64,000 bases of DNA, taken from Phycisphaera sp. (GTDB taxonomy: Bacteria; Planctomycetota; Phycisphaerae; Phycisphaerales; Zrk34). Below the pieces are notes generated by a model. That model was not told the origin of the DNA. It saw nothing but the letters and a program-made list of their open reading frames with translations, and did no database searches. Position numbers and translations under genes: made by a program. This document shows positions 28,987-38,210 of the stretch, one piece after another. The stretch covers positions 1-64,000 of the forward strand of contig WGMA01000062.1 of the NCBI GenBank assembly GCA_016125285.1. The letters are read 5' to 3'. Each line of letters opens with the position of its first letter. The first letter of the stretch is position 1.

Positions 28987-29904
28987 ATGACTGAACCAAC
29001 GATCATTTTGTGCCCCGGACAGGGCGCCCAGCACACCGGCATGGGCAAGGCGTGGGCCGAGGCCTCCAGCGTCGCGGCCGACACGTTCAAGCTCGCCGAC
29101 GAGATGCTCGGCACCGATCTGTCCGTCGCCTGCTTCGAGGGGCCCGACGAGCGGATCAACCGCACGGACCTGGCGCAGGCGGCGATCTACGTCAGCAGCA
29201 TCGCGTGCTGCCGGGCGATGGCGGACCGCGGTGAGCTTGATATGGCGGCTGTGGTCGCGACGGCGGGCCTGAGCCTCGGCGAGTACACCGCCCTGCACCT
29301 CGCGGGCGTGTTCAGCTTCGAGGACGGCCTGAGCCTCGTGTGGCAGCGCGGGCGGTTCATGCAGGACGCGGCCGAGGCTTCGGACGGCGGCATGGTTGCT
29401 CTCATCGGCGCCGACGAAGATCAGGCCGACGCGCTGTGCGACGCGGCCCGCGGCGACGACGTGCTCGTCCCGGCGAACTTCAACTGCCCCGGACAGATCG
29501 TCATCAGCGGGTCGAGCGAGGCATGCGACCGCGCGGTCGCCGAGGCGGACAAGCAAGGCCTGCGTGCGACGAAGCTGACGGTGGCGGGCGCGTTCCACTC
29601 TCCGCTGATGGACCCGGCCGCGGAGAAGATGGCCGAGGCGCTGGCGCAGGTCAACTTCCAGCCGCCGCGCATCCCCGTCCTGAGCAACGTGACCGGCGGG
29701 CCGCACGACGACCTGACCGAAAACATCAAGAACCTGCTCGTCGAGCAGATCACCAGCCCGGTGCGCTGGGAGCAGAACGTCCGCTGGCTGCTGGAGAGCG
29801 TCAACGGCAACTACATCGAGCCCGCGCCCGGTAAGGTGCTCAGCGGCCTGATGCGTCGCATCGATCGCGGCACGAAGGTGCAGAACCACGCGGAACCGAG
29901 CTGA
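28987..29904 (+). CDS. fabD: Malonyl-CoA:ACP transacylase
   Basis: 305 residues. It loads malonyl groups on ACP. LCPGQGAQHTGMG opens the protein, the nucleophile is Ser96 in GLSLGEYTAL, and AFHSPLMDPAAEKM carries the partner His near residue 203. FNCPGQIVISGSSEA is also typical. It follows the heptamer repeat element, 145 bp after fabH. Confidence 0.95.
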   Translation: MTEPTIILCPGQGAQHTGMGKAWAEASSVAADTFKLADEMLGTDLSVACFEGPDERINRTDLAQAAIYVSSIACCRAMADRGELDMAAVVATAGLSLGEYTALHLAGVFSFEDGLSLVWQRGRFMQDAAEASDGGMVALIGADEDQADALCDAARGDDVLVPANFNCPGQIVISGSSEACDRAVAEADKQGLRATKLTVAGAFHSPLMDPAAEKMAEALAQVNFQPPRIPVLSNVTGGPHDDLTENIKNLLVEQITSPVRWEQNVRWLLESVNGNYIEPAPGKVLSGLMRRIDRGTKVQNHAEPS

Positions 29905-29929
29905 TCGGAACACGGAAGGGATCGGATTC

Positions 29930-30679
29930 ATGGCTGAGAAGACAGAAAAACGAGTCGCCGTGGTGACCGGCGCCAGCCGCGGGATCGGCGCAGAGATCGC
30001 CAAGTCGCTGGCGGCGCAGGGTCGGCACGTGGTGCTGGTCGCCCGCAACCTCGAGAAGCTCGACGCGGTGAAGGCCGAGATCGAGGCCGACGGCGGCAGC
30101 GCCGAGAGCCGCACGTGCGACATCGCCGACGGCGCGGCGGTCGCGGCAATGATCGACGGCGTGTTCGACGATCACGGCCGACTCGACATTCTCGTCAACA
30201 ACGCCGGGATCACCCGTGACAACCTGTCGATGCGGATGAGCGACGAGGAATTCGACGACGTGATCAACACGAACCTGCGCAGCGCGTTCGTGGCGTGTCG
30301 GGCCGCGGCCCGACCGATGATGCGCGGCAAGTGGGGTCGGATCATCAATATTTCCAGCGTCGCGGGCCTCGTGGGCAACCCGGGCCAGGTGAACTACGCG
30401 GCGTCGAAGGCCGGTCTGGTCGGCATGACCAAGTCGCTGGCTAAAGAGTTGGCGGGCAAGAACATCACGGCGAACGTGGTGGCGCCCGGCTTCATCGAAA
30501 CGGACATGACGGACGTGCTGCCGGACGCGATCAAGGAAGGCGTCAAGACGTTCACGCCGCTCAAGCGGATGGGCCAGGCGGTGGAGATCGCGTCGGCGGT
30601 GGCGTACTTCGCATCGGAGGGATCGTCGTACACCACGGGGCAGGTGCTGGCGGTGGACGGCGGAATGACGATGTGTTGA
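29930..30679 (+). CDS. fabG: 3-oxoacyl-ACP reductase
   Basis: 249 residues. Short-chain dehydrogenase with TGASRGIGAEIAKSL (NADPH loop), NNAGITRD, the active Ser in INISSVAG, the YxxxK pair in NYAASKAG and a C-terminal TTGQVLAVDGGMTM. Position between fabD and acpP supports the FabG assignment over other SDRs. Confidence 0.95.
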   Translation: MAEKTEKRVAVVTGASRGIGAEIAKSLAAQGRHVVLVARNLEKLDAVKAEIEADGGSAESRTCDIADGAAVAAMIDGVFDDHGRLDILVNNAGITRDNLSMRMSDEEFDDVINTNLRSAFVACRAAARPMMRGKWGRIINISSVAGLVGNPGQVNYAASKAGLVGMTKSLAKELAGKNITANVVAPGFIETDMTDVLPDAIKEGVKTFTPLKRMGQAVEIASAVAYFASEGSSYTTGQVLAVDGGMTMC

Positions 30680-30739
30680 CCCGGAAATTCCGCGTCGTGC
30701 ACCCCGTCGACAGCGTGTCGGTGGGGCCGACACGACGCC

Positions 30740-30768
30740 TTGTTAGGGGGCTTGACTGCCTGTATATT
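30740..30768 (+). promoter_or_regulatory. Candidate internal promoter for acpP
   Basis: TTGTTA (30740-30745), 17-bp spacer, TATATT (30763-30768), in the 148-bp gap between fabG and acpP. It would allow acyl carrier protein to be made in excess of the enzymes. Confidence 0.5.
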
Positions 30769-30827
30769 GCCGCCGAGCATCGCTCGCGGGTTCGGCGTGA
30801 GCCACGAAACTGAAGGAGACATTGGTT

Positions 30828-31082
30828 ATGGATGAACAAGAAATCCAGCAGAAGGTCGTCGACATCGTCGCCGAGCACATGGGCGTGGATAAGGCCGAGA
30901 TCAGCCGCGACACGCACTTCATCAACGATCTCAACGCCGACAGCCTCGATACGGTCGAGCTTGTCATGGAGTTCGAGGACGAGTTCGAGACGTCGATCCC
31001 TGACGAAGAGACGGAGAAGATCCAGACCGTCGGTCAGGTCATCGACTACATCAAGGAACAGATCGAGAAGGCGGGCGGCTGA
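30828..31082 (+). CDS. acpP: Acyl carrier protein
   Basis: 84 residues from the ATG at 30828, preceded by GAAGGAGA; an in-frame TTG at 30822 is less likely. The phosphopantetheine site is Ser39 in [13 protein letters not shown]. The protein is acidic and helical, with [13 protein letters not shown] as helix III region. It carries the growing acyl chain between the Fab enzymes encoded around it. Confidence 0.95.
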   Translation: MDEQEIQQKVVDIVAEHMGVDKAEISRDTHFINDLNADSLDTVELVMEFEDEFETSIPDEETEKIQTVGQVIDYIKEQIEKAGG

Positions 31083-31184
31083 TCGTGTACGGCGGGCATA
31101 GGGCGTCGACGCGGGCGTGAGCCCCGTTGTCGCGTCCGGTCACACGACCGCCCCGCCGCCACGCGCCTCCCACCAGGTATTCCC

Positions 31185-32423
31185 ATGGAAAATCGTCGCG
31201 TAGTCATCACCGGTCTGGGCTGGGTGACCAGCTTGGGCAACGATGTGGACCAGGTATGGTCTGACCTGCTTGCCGGCAAGAGCGGCATCGGTCCGATCGA
31301 GCGGTTCGACGTCAGCAGGTACAACGTTCGCTTCGGCGGCCAGATCGTCAACTGGGACGGCGGTGGCCACCTGCAGGGGCGTGAACTCAAGCGGATCGAT
31401 CGCTTCAGCCAGTTCGCGGTCTCCGCGGCGTGCGACGCGGTCGCCGATGCGGGCCTCGACTTCTCGAAGGAAGACCTCGACATGTGCGGGGCGATCGTCG
31501 GCACGGGCATCGGCGGCATCGAGGAGTTCGAACAGGGACACCTCAAGCTCGTCGAGAAAGGCCCCGACCGCGTCAGCCCCTTCATGATCCCCAAGCTGAT
31601 GGGCAACGCGGCATCGGCCAACGTGTCGATGCACTTCGGGCTCAAGGGCCCGAACTACACCGCGGTCTCCGCCTGCGCCTCGGCCGGTCACGCCATCACC
31701 GACGCGATCAAGTGCATCAAGATGGAAGAGGCCGACGTCATCATCACCGGCGGCTCCGAGGCGGCGCTCACCCCGCTCGGCCTGGCCTGCTTCATGACGA
31801 TGCGCGCCCTGTCGACCCGCAACGACGACCCGCAGCGAGCGTCGCGTCCGTTCGACAAGGACCGCGACGGGTTCGTCCTCTCCGAGGGCGCCGGCGTGTT
31901 CGTCATCGAAGAGCTCGAGCACGCCAAGGCGCGCGGCGCGAAGATCTATGCTGAGTTGCTCGGCTGGGGCATGACCGCCGACGCCGGACACATCACCCAG
32001 CCCGACGAGCAAGGCTCCGGCGCGCAGAAGGCCATGGCCCGCGCCCTCAAGACCGCCGGTCTGTCCACCGGTGATATCGACTACATCAACGCCCACGGCA
32101 CCTCCACCCCGCTCGGCGACCTCGCCGAGAATAACGCGGTCAAGGCGTTGTTCGGCGAAGACGCCTACAAGCTCGCCGTCAGCTCGACGAAGTCGATGCT
32201 CGGCCACCTGCTCGGCGCGTCCGGCGGCGTTGAGACCATCATCACCGCCAAGGCCCTGCAGACCGGCGACATGCCGCCGACGATCAACCTCGAAAACCCC
32301 GACGAGGGCTGCGACCTGAACTACATCGCCAACGAGGCCCAGCACGGCGACCTGAAATACGCGATGACCAACAGCTTCGGCTTCGGCGGTCACAACAGCT
32401 CGCTGGTGCTCGGCAAGTATTGA
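31185..32423 (+). CDS. fabF: 3-oxoacyl-ACP synthase II
   Basis: 412 residues. Condensing enzyme of chain elongation. Cys164 in VSACASAGHAI, His in NAHGTSTPLGD near 304 and His in MLGHLLGASGG near 341 form the Cys-His-His triad. The start VVITGLGWVTSLGNDV is typical. Last gene of the cluster, followed by a strong terminator. Confidence 0.95.
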   Translation: MENRRVVITGLGWVTSLGNDVDQVWSDLLAGKSGIGPIERFDVSRYNVRFGGQIVNWDGGGHLQGRELKRIDRFSQFAVSAACDAVADAGLDFSKEDLDMCGAIVGTGIGGIEEFEQGHLKLVEKGPDRVSPFMIPKLMGNAASANVSMHFGLKGPNYTAVSACASAGHAITDAIKCIKMEEADVIITGGSEAALTPLGLACFMTMRALSTRNDDPQRASRPFDKDRDGFVLSEGAGVFVIEELEHAKARGAKIYAELLGWGMTADAGHITQPDEQGSGAQKAMARALKTAGLSTGDIDYINAHGTSTPLGDLAENNAVKALFGEDAYKLAVSSTKSMLGHLLGASGGVETIITAKALQTGDMPPTINLENPDEGCDLNYIANEAQHGDLKYAMTNSFGFGGHNSSLVLGKY

Positions 32424-32453
32424 TCGCAGTCGCTCTGCACAAGTTGACCCTAC

Positions 32454-32484
32454 AAACCCACGGGTTCCGTCCCGTGGGTTTTTC
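32454..32484 (+). terminator. Terminator of the fab operon
   Basis: AAACCCACGGG (32454-32464) pairs perfectly with CCCGTGGGTTT (32471-32481), with loop TTCCGT and a T run. It lies 31 bp after the fabF stop and may also serve the convergent priA transcript. Confidence 0.9.
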
Positions 32485-32513
32485 ATTGCGCAGTTGTTCG
32501 ATCGAAAACACGA

Positions 32514-34835
32514 TCAGAGCAGGCTCACCGGATCGACGTCCACCGCGGTCGTGGCGTCGCTGATCAGCAGCCCGGCGTCGCGCACGGCGCTGATCAGCTT
32601 CTGCACCTTCACCGCGTCCTCGGCGATGAGTTCGATCTGCTGGCGATGGAATCCACCGATGCGCGCGATCGGCGCGGGCATCGGGCCGTGGAGGATCGCG
32701 GCAAGCCCGAGTCGTTCGTTGGTCTCGCGCAGCACGTCGCCGAGTTGTCTCGCCTGCTGCTCCGCGGCGTCGAGCTTCTGGTTGCGCACCACGATCCGCG
32801 CCATGCGTGTCACCGGCGGCAGGTTCATCTGCCCGCGTAGCTTCAGCTCGTCACGCGCAAAAGACACGTAGTCGTGCTTCGCGGCGAGCTGGATCGCGGG
32901 ATGCTGCGGGTCGAACGACTGCACGACCACGAGCCCCCCGCCCGCGCTGCGTCCGCTGCGTCCCGCGACCTGGCACACGAGCTGAAACGTCCGTTCGGCG
33001 GCGCGGAAGTCCGGCAGGTTCAGCGCCGTGTCCGCGCTGATCACGCCGACGAGCCGTACGTTGGGGAAGTCCAGACCCTTGGCGATCATCTGCGTGCCGA
33101 CGAGCAGTTGAATCTCGCCCTGCCGGAACCGGTCGAGCGTCTTCTCGTAGTCCTGCGCCGTGCGCATCGCGTCACTGTCCATCCGCTGCATGCGCACGCC
33201 GGGGAACTTGCGCATGATCTCGTCTTCGACGCGCTGCGTGCCGAGGCCGAACACGGTGACCTTCTTGCCGCACGCGGGGCAGTGCGTGGGCAGCAGGTTC
33301 TCGAACGAGCAGTAATGGCATCGCACGAGTCCGCCGCCGGGCAGCCCCGCCGCGACGTGATACACCATGTTCACGTCGCAGTGCTCGCAGGTCTTGACCC
33401 AGCCGCAGCGGTGGTCCGGGCACGCGATGTAGTTCGCGTAGCCGCGCCGGTTCAGCAGCAGCATCGCCTGCCCTTCGTCCTTGAACACGCGGCGGAGCTG
33501 GCTTTCCAGTTCAACGCTCAGCAGGTGCACGCCGCCCTTGCCGCTCGTTTCGTACCGCTTACGCCGCTCGTCGAGCAGATCCACGAGGCGCACAGTCGGC
33601 AGCTTCAGGCCCGCCACGCGGTTCGGCATCGATAACAGTCGGTAGCTGTCGCGGATCGTTGCGTTGTAGTAGCTCTCCAGTGACGGCGTCGCGGATCCGA
33701 GCAGCACCGACGCTCCGCGCATCTGCGCCCGCTTGATCGCCACGTCGCGCGCGTGGTACCGCGGCAACTGGTCCTGCTTGTACGACCCGTCGTGTTCCTC
33801 ATCGACGATGATCAGGCCGAGGTCCTCCATCGGCGCGAACACCGCGGACCGCGCCCCGACGACGACGTCCGCCCAGCCCTCGCGTATGAGCGTCCACTGC
33901 TGGTGCCGCTGCGCCGCGGTCAGGCCGCTGTGCAGCACCGCCACGCGGTCGAACCGACCGAGGAACCGCCCCACCGTCTGCGGCGTCAGCGCGATCTCCG
34001 GCACCAGCACGATCGCGCGTCGCCCTGCCGCCACGACGCGTTCGATGATGCGGATGTACACCTCGGTCTTGCCGCTGCCGGTCACGCCGTGCAGCAGGTT
34101 CACGCCGAACCCGTTGTCCAGCCCCTTGACCACCGCATCGTGCACACGCTGCTGCTCGTCGTTCAGCACGATCGGCGTGGCGTGCTCGACCTTGTGCTCG
34201 GCCCAGATCGCGCTGACCTCCGTCTTCGTGAACTGCGTCAGCAGCCCCTTCTCGATCAGCGCCTTCACCGGCGCGTCCGACTTCGCCCCGCTCAACTCCG
34301 CCAACTCACGCAGCGCTACCGGCATCTTACCCGCGTCCGCCAGGTCCTTCGCCGTGCGCAGCGCCGCGGCCTGCTTCGCACGTAGCTTGTGCTGCTCGAT
34401 CACCGAGTCGACCGACACCGCCGCCACCGGGTCGTGCAGGTCGACGTACTGCTTGCGCACCACACCCGTGCCGTGCTTGACCGCCGCGGGCAGCATCGTG
34501 CCAAACACCATCCCCAGCGGGCAGCAGTAGTACCGGCTGATCCACTTCGCCAGCTCGATCAGGTCGTCCGGCAGGTTCACCGCCTGCGGATCACGCGACA
34601 GCAGCGCCTTGAGCTTCAACGGATCGACGTCCGAGGCGTTACGCACGTCCAGCACGTACCCGCTGACCGGCCGATCGTTGCGCCCCAGCGGGACGATCAC
34701 GCGGTCGCCGACACGCAGGTCCGCCACGTCCGCGGGCACGATGTACGTCAACCCGTCGGGCTTTTCGAGCCCCTGCTCCAACGCGACCCGCGCGTATCGT
34801 TGCCCCTCGACGGGTTGTTCAAACAGACCGGCCAT
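32514..34835 (-). CDS. priA: Primosomal protein N' (replication restart helicase PriA)
   Basis: 773 residues. The N-terminal 3'-DNA-binding domain (about 1-110) is followed by the helicase core: Walker A GVTGSGKTEVYIR near 245, DEEH box in IIVDEEHDGSYKQDQLPRYH, and ATPSLESYYNA. A zinc-binding insertion has eight cysteines (CPDHRCGWVKTCEHC, then CHYC and CPAC). Motifs V-VI appear as GTQMIAKGLDFPNV and QVAGRSGRS. It restarts stalled replication forks. Last gene of a minus-strand run with the asparaginase-like gene and serA. Confidence 0.94.
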   Translation of the reverse strand: MAGLFEQPVEGQRYARVALEQGLEKPDGLTYIVPADVADLRVGDRVIVPLGRNDRPVSGYVLDVRNASDVDPLKLKALLSRDPQAVNLPDDLIELAKWISRYYCCPLGMVFGTMLPAAVKHGTGVVRKQYVDLHDPVAAVSVDSVIEQHKLRAKQAAALRTAKDLADAGKMPVALRELAELSGAKSDAPVKALIEKGLLTQFTKTEVSAIWAEHKVEHATPIVLNDEQQRVHDAVVKGLDNGFGVNLLHGVTGSGKTEVYIRIIERVVAAGRRAIVLVPEIALTPQTVGRFLGRFDRVAVLHSGLTAAQRHQQWTLIREGWADVVVGARSAVFAPMEDLGLIIVDEEHDGSYKQDQLPRYHARDVAIKRAQMRGASVLLGSATPSLESYYNATIRDSYRLLSMPNRVAGLKLPTVRLVDLLDERRKRYETSGKGGVHLLSVELESQLRRVFKDEGQAMLLLNRRGYANYIACPDHRCGWVKTCEHCDVNMVYHVAAGLPGGGLVRCHYCSFENLLPTHCPACGKKVTVFGLGTQRVEDEIMRKFPGVRMQRMDSDAMRTAQDYEKTLDRFRQGEIQLLVGTQMIAKGLDFPNVRLVGVISADTALNLPDFRAAERTFQLVCQVAGRSGRSAGGGLVVVQSFDPQHPAIQLAAKHDYVSFARDELKLRGQMNLPPVTRMARIVVRNQKLDAAEQQARQLGDVLRETNERLGLAAILHGPMPAPIARIGGFHRQQIELIAEDAVKVQKLISAVRDAGLLISDATTAVDVDPVSLL

Positions 34836-34855
34836 TCAGGAAGTGTAACGAGCCT

Positions 34856-35800
34856 TCACGCAAGCAACACCGTTGTCGGGTCGGTCTGTTCATTCCGGTC
34901 CGGCGTCGTCACCGCGACGCTGAACCCCGGACGCAGGCACGCGGTGGACCATTCACCGGTCTTCGTCAGCGTGATGACTGCGAGCTGGTGCTGCGGTTTG
35001 AGATCGTAGTTGTCGACCATCTGTTGCAGCACCTCGATTGCGGCATCCGCCGGTGATGCGCCGCGTCGCATCAGGTCGACGGCGTGGAACGTGCTGCACA
35101 GCCCCATCACCAACTCGCCGCTGCCCGTCGCCACCGCCGCGCCGACCTTCGGGTGGACATACAGGCCGTGGCCGATCGTCGGCGAGTCGCCCACGCGCCC
35201 GGGCAGCTTGTAGGGCCAGCCGCTCGTCGAGCATGCGCCTGCCATCACGCCTCGGTGATCGATCGCCAGCACACCTACCGTATCGTCGGGTTGATCGTGT
35301 ACCGCGGCTGCGCGACCACCCGGCGTGCGCTCTTCGCGGTTGGCCTTCGGGCGGTATGCGTAGCCGGGGTCGTTGATCGCTTCGGGGTGAGCGGTGCGCC
35401 AAGCCTCGTACTTCCGCCGCATGTCGTCGCCAAGCATGTCGGCTACCGGCGTCATCCCCTGCGACTCGGCGAACGCGTCCGCGCCCTCCCCGGCAAGCAT
35501 GACGTGCGGTGTCCGCTCCATCACCATCCGCGCGATCGAGATCACATGCACATGCCGCCTCACGGCCGCGACCGCGCCGCACTGTGACGGCGACTGCATG
35601 ATCGAGGCGTCAAGGCTGAGCCGCCCGCTGCGGTCGGGCGTCGAGGCGTAGCCGACGCTGTTCACCGTCGGGTCCGCCTCGACCGCGCGGGCGCCCGCCT
35701 CCACCGCATCAAGGCTGCTGCCCTGCTCGCGCAGCACCGACCACGCCGCGTTGTTGGCGATCGAGCCGAACGACCACGTCGATAGCACGATGGGTGTCAT
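34856..35800 (-). CDS. Ntn hydrolase, glycosylasparaginase / isoaspartyl peptidase type
   Basis: 314 residues. The autocatalytic nucleophile is Thr174 in DDTVGVLAID, preceded by the cleavage-site Asp. GACSTSGWPYKLPGRVGDSP, the following GLYV, and ATGSGELVMG are family substrate-site motifs, closest to N4-(beta-N-acetylglucosaminyl)-L-asparaginase. There is no clear signal peptide. It sits between serA and priA on one strand with gaps of 20-30 bp, so is likely cotranscribed. Confidence 0.87.
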   Translation of the reverse strand: MTPIVLSTWSFGSIANNAAWSVLREQGSSLDAVEAGARAVEADPTVNSVGYASTPDRSGRLSLDASIMQSPSQCGAVAAVRRHVHVISIARMVMERTPHVMLAGEGADAFAESQGMTPVADMLGDDMRRKYEAWRTAHPEAINDPGYAYRPKANREERTPGGRAAAVHDQPDDTVGVLAIDHRGVMAGACSTSGWPYKLPGRVGDSPTIGHGLYVHPKVGAAVATGSGELVMGLCSTFHAVDLMRRGASPADAAIEVLQQMVDNYDLKPQHQLAVITLTKTGEWSTACLRPGFSVAVTTPDRNEQTDPTTVLLA

Positions 35801-35826
35801 GCCGCGGAGTTTAACACAGGCCGCGA

Positions 35827-37470
35827 TCAGTCGAGCGTCGGCATCTTCACGACGACGATCTTGAGGATGCCCGGCCGGGCCGACAGACGATTCAGCAGCG
35901 ACGCGTCGGGCTCGACGTCGAGCTTGAGGACCATCATCGCCGTGTCGCCCTTACGGGACAGGGCCATGTCGGCGATGTTCGCGTTGGCGCTGCCGAACTC
36001 GGTGCCGACCATGCCGATCATGCCGGGCTTGTCCTCGTTGAGGAGGATCGCGATCGGGCCGACGGGCACCATGTCCATGTGGTAACCGTTGATCTCAAGG
36101 ATCCGCGGCATGCCGTCGTTGAACACGGAGCCGACGATGCGACGCTTCGTGTCGCCGCTGGTCAGTTCGATGGTGACACGCGGCGTCGTGCGGGCCTTGT
36201 CTTCGTTGACCGTGCGGATCGTGATGCCGCGAGCCTCGGCGAGCAGGTTCGCGTTGACCACGTTCACGGGCGTGTCCAGGCGGGCGCTGAGCAGTTCGAC
36301 CAGCGTCATCCGCTCGATCGTGTCCGACGCGCCGGTCAGCAGGTCGCCGTTGCAGGTGATCGTCACGTCGCTGATGCCGGCCTCGCACATCGGGGCGATC
36401 AGTCGACCCATACGGCGGGCGAGGTCGACGAACTTGAGCTGCGCTGGGTCGAGGTCGAGGCGGACGCCCGGGGCGTTGACCGCGCCGCGGATGTTCTCAC
36501 CGCGGAGGTACTCGACGATCTGCAGGCACGCCGCGGTGGACACGCCTTCCTGCGCCTCGGTCGTCGATGCGCCGAGGTGAGGTGTGCACAGCACCTTGGG
36601 GTGCGTGCGTAGCGGGTCGTCCTCGGCGGGCGGTTCGGTCTCGTAGACGTCGATCGCCGCCCCGCCGCACTTGCCGCTGTCCAGCGCCTCGATGAGGGCC
36701 GGGATGTCGATCACGCCGCCGCGCGCCGCGTTGATTACCATCATGCCGTCCTTCGCCTTGGCGAAGCGCTCGGCGTTGAGCATGTTGCGTGTGTGCTCGT
36801 TGAGCGGCACGTGGAAGCTGACGAAGTCGCACTCGGGCACGAGGTCGTCGAAGGATTTGACGAGGCGCACCTTGCCGTCGAGGGCGGTGTCGGCGTTGAA
36901 CACCGGGTCGAACGCCAGCACGGTCATGCCGAACGCCAGGGCGCGCTCGGCGACGGTGCGACCGATGCGGCCGAAGCCGACGAGACCGAGTGTCTTGCCG
37001 TAGAGCTCGCGGCCGACGAACTTGTTGCGGTCCCACCCGCCGTTGGACATCGTCTTGTAGGCCGGGCCGACGTTGCGTGCCAGGGCCATCATGAGCGTAA
37101 AGGCGTGCTCGGCGGTGGTGATGGTGGAGGCCTCGGCGGAGTTCATGACGAGGACGCCGGCGTTGGTCGCGGCGTCGAGGTCGATGTTGTCGACGCCGAC
37201 ACCGGCACGGGCGATCGCCTTGAGGCGTCCGGGATTGGCCAGCACCTTGGCGGTCACCTTGGGGTTTGAGCGGAGCAGGAAGCCGTCGTGCTCACGGAGG
37301 AGTTCGATCAGCTTGTCCTCCTGCTTCAGCTCGGGCACGGGCACGACGTCGACCTTGATATCGCTCTGCGACTCGAGGTACTCGATGCCGGCCGGGGCGA
37401 TGTCACCGGCGACGAGGATGCGGAGGGTATTGACGGCGGTAGCGTTCGGGGCCGTGGTGGTTGTGGTCAT
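35827..37470 (-). CDS. serA: D-3-phosphoglycerate dehydrogenase
   Basis: 547 residues, the long SerA form. NAD-binding turn GLVGFGRIGRTVAERA near 155; substrate Arg/Glu/His in NAARGGVIDIPALIEAL, YETEPPAEDDPL and CTPHLGASTTEAQ. An intervening domain (about 320-455) and a C-terminal ACT domain (about 470-547, ILLNEDKPGMIGMVG) follow. First step of serine synthesis. ACT domains commonly bind serine for feedback; whether this one does is not known. Confidence 0.94.
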   Translation of the reverse strand: MTTTTTAPNATAVNTLRILVAGDIAPAGIEYLESQSDIKVDVVPVPELKQEDKLIELLREHDGFLLRSNPKVTAKVLANPGRLKAIARAGVGVDNIDLDAATNAGVLVMNSAEASTITTAEHAFTLMMALARNVGPAYKTMSNGGWDRNKFVGRELYGKTLGLVGFGRIGRTVAERALAFGMTVLAFDPVFNADTALDGKVRLVKSFDDLVPECDFVSFHVPLNEHTRNMLNAERFAKAKDGMMVINAARGGVIDIPALIEALDSGKCGGAAIDVYETEPPAEDDPLRTHPKVLCTPHLGASTTEAQEGVSTAACLQIVEYLRGENIRGAVNAPGVRLDLDPAQLKFVDLARRMGRLIAPMCEAGISDVTITCNGDLLTGASDTIERMTLVELLSARLDTPVNVVNANLLAEARGITIRTVNEDKARTTPRVTIELTSGDTKRRIVGSVFNDGMPRILEINGYHMDMVPVGPIAILLNEDKPGMIGMVGTEFGSANANIADMALSRKGDTAMMVLKLDVEPDASLLNRLSARPGILKIVVVKMPTLD

Positions 37471-37604
37471 GGCGTAGTCGTCTCTCTCGTATAATCCGGC
37501 GGTTGCGAGCCGCGGAAGGTACTGCCCGGCCGGTGCACTTCGGCCGATGGTGAGGTAAAGTCGAACATCGTAATGACCGGGCGGCGTGTTGTCGATGCGG
37601 GCCG

Positions 37605-37633
37605 TTGCCTTGTCGGGACAAATCCTCTATACT
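37605..37633 (+). promoter_or_regulatory. Candidate rpsO promoter
   Basis: TTGCCT (37605-37610), 17-bp spacer, TATACT (37628-37633). It gives a leader of about 55 nt before rpsO. Confidence 0.5.
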
Positions 37634-37695
37634 TCCGGACTTCACTGAGGACGCTATGGCCGCGCCCCGTAAGGCGGGCCTATGGAGTACACGAA

Positions 37696-37965
37696 ATGGC
37701 CCTGACGGTTGAACAGAAGCAGAGTATTCTCAACGACTACCAGACCGCCGAAGGCGACACCGGTTCGCCCGAGGTTCAGGTCGCGATGCTGACGCAGCGC
37801 ATCAACGATTTGACGGACCACGTCCGCCAGCACAAGCACGACTATCACTCGCGTCGCGGGCTGATCGTGCTCGTCGGTCAGCGGAACCGTCTGCTGCGTT
37901 ACCTGCAGCGCAGGGACCGCAATCGCTACCTCGAGCTGATCGCTCGCCTGGGTCTGCGTAAGTAA
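37696..37965 (+). CDS. rpsO: 30S ribosomal protein S15
   Basis: 89 residues from the ATG at 37696, which has GGAG at 37684-37687. The open frame extends upstream, but S15 normally begins as here ([16 protein letters not shown]). [36 protein letters not shown] and LRYLQRRD are S15 signatures. Followed by pnp, the classic rpsO-pnp order. Confidence 0.96.
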   Translation: MALTVEQKQSILNDYQTAEGDTGSPEVQVAMLTQRINDLTDHVRQHKHDYHSRRGLIVLVGQRNRLLRYLQRRDRNRYLELIARLGLRK

Positions 37966-37975
37966 TACGGATAAT

Positions 37976-38015
37976 CGCGGCGTGCGGACCCAACGGTCGG
38001 CACGCCGCGTGTGTT
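37976..38015 (+). terminator. Terminator or attenuator between rpsO and pnp
   Basis: CGCGGCGTGC (37976-37985) pairs perfectly with GCACGCCGCG (38000-38009), followed by TGTGTTTTG. As in E. coli, where a partial terminator separates rpsO and pnp, some read-through into pnp is plausible. The rest of the 245-bp gap shows no obvious second promoter. Confidence 0.75.
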
Positions 38016-38210
38016 TTGTGATGGACTCTCAGGGGTACACAAGACAGGCTTACACGTACGGGCGGCGTCGAGACAGACGGAACCTGGCGGCAGTAGGCGA
38101 GTATCAGTTCGATGACTGGCCCTCGCCGACTGCCACCTGCAACCGCAGGTTCCTCAGACACCTCCCGTTGATTCAATCAAGACCTGGCAGTCGTGTAAGG
38201 ACGACAAGTT

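Noticed and set aside
37485-37495. TATAAT on the plus strand upstream of serA
   Set aside because: It reads away from serA, and the rpsO gene has a better promoter at 37605-37633; may be chance.
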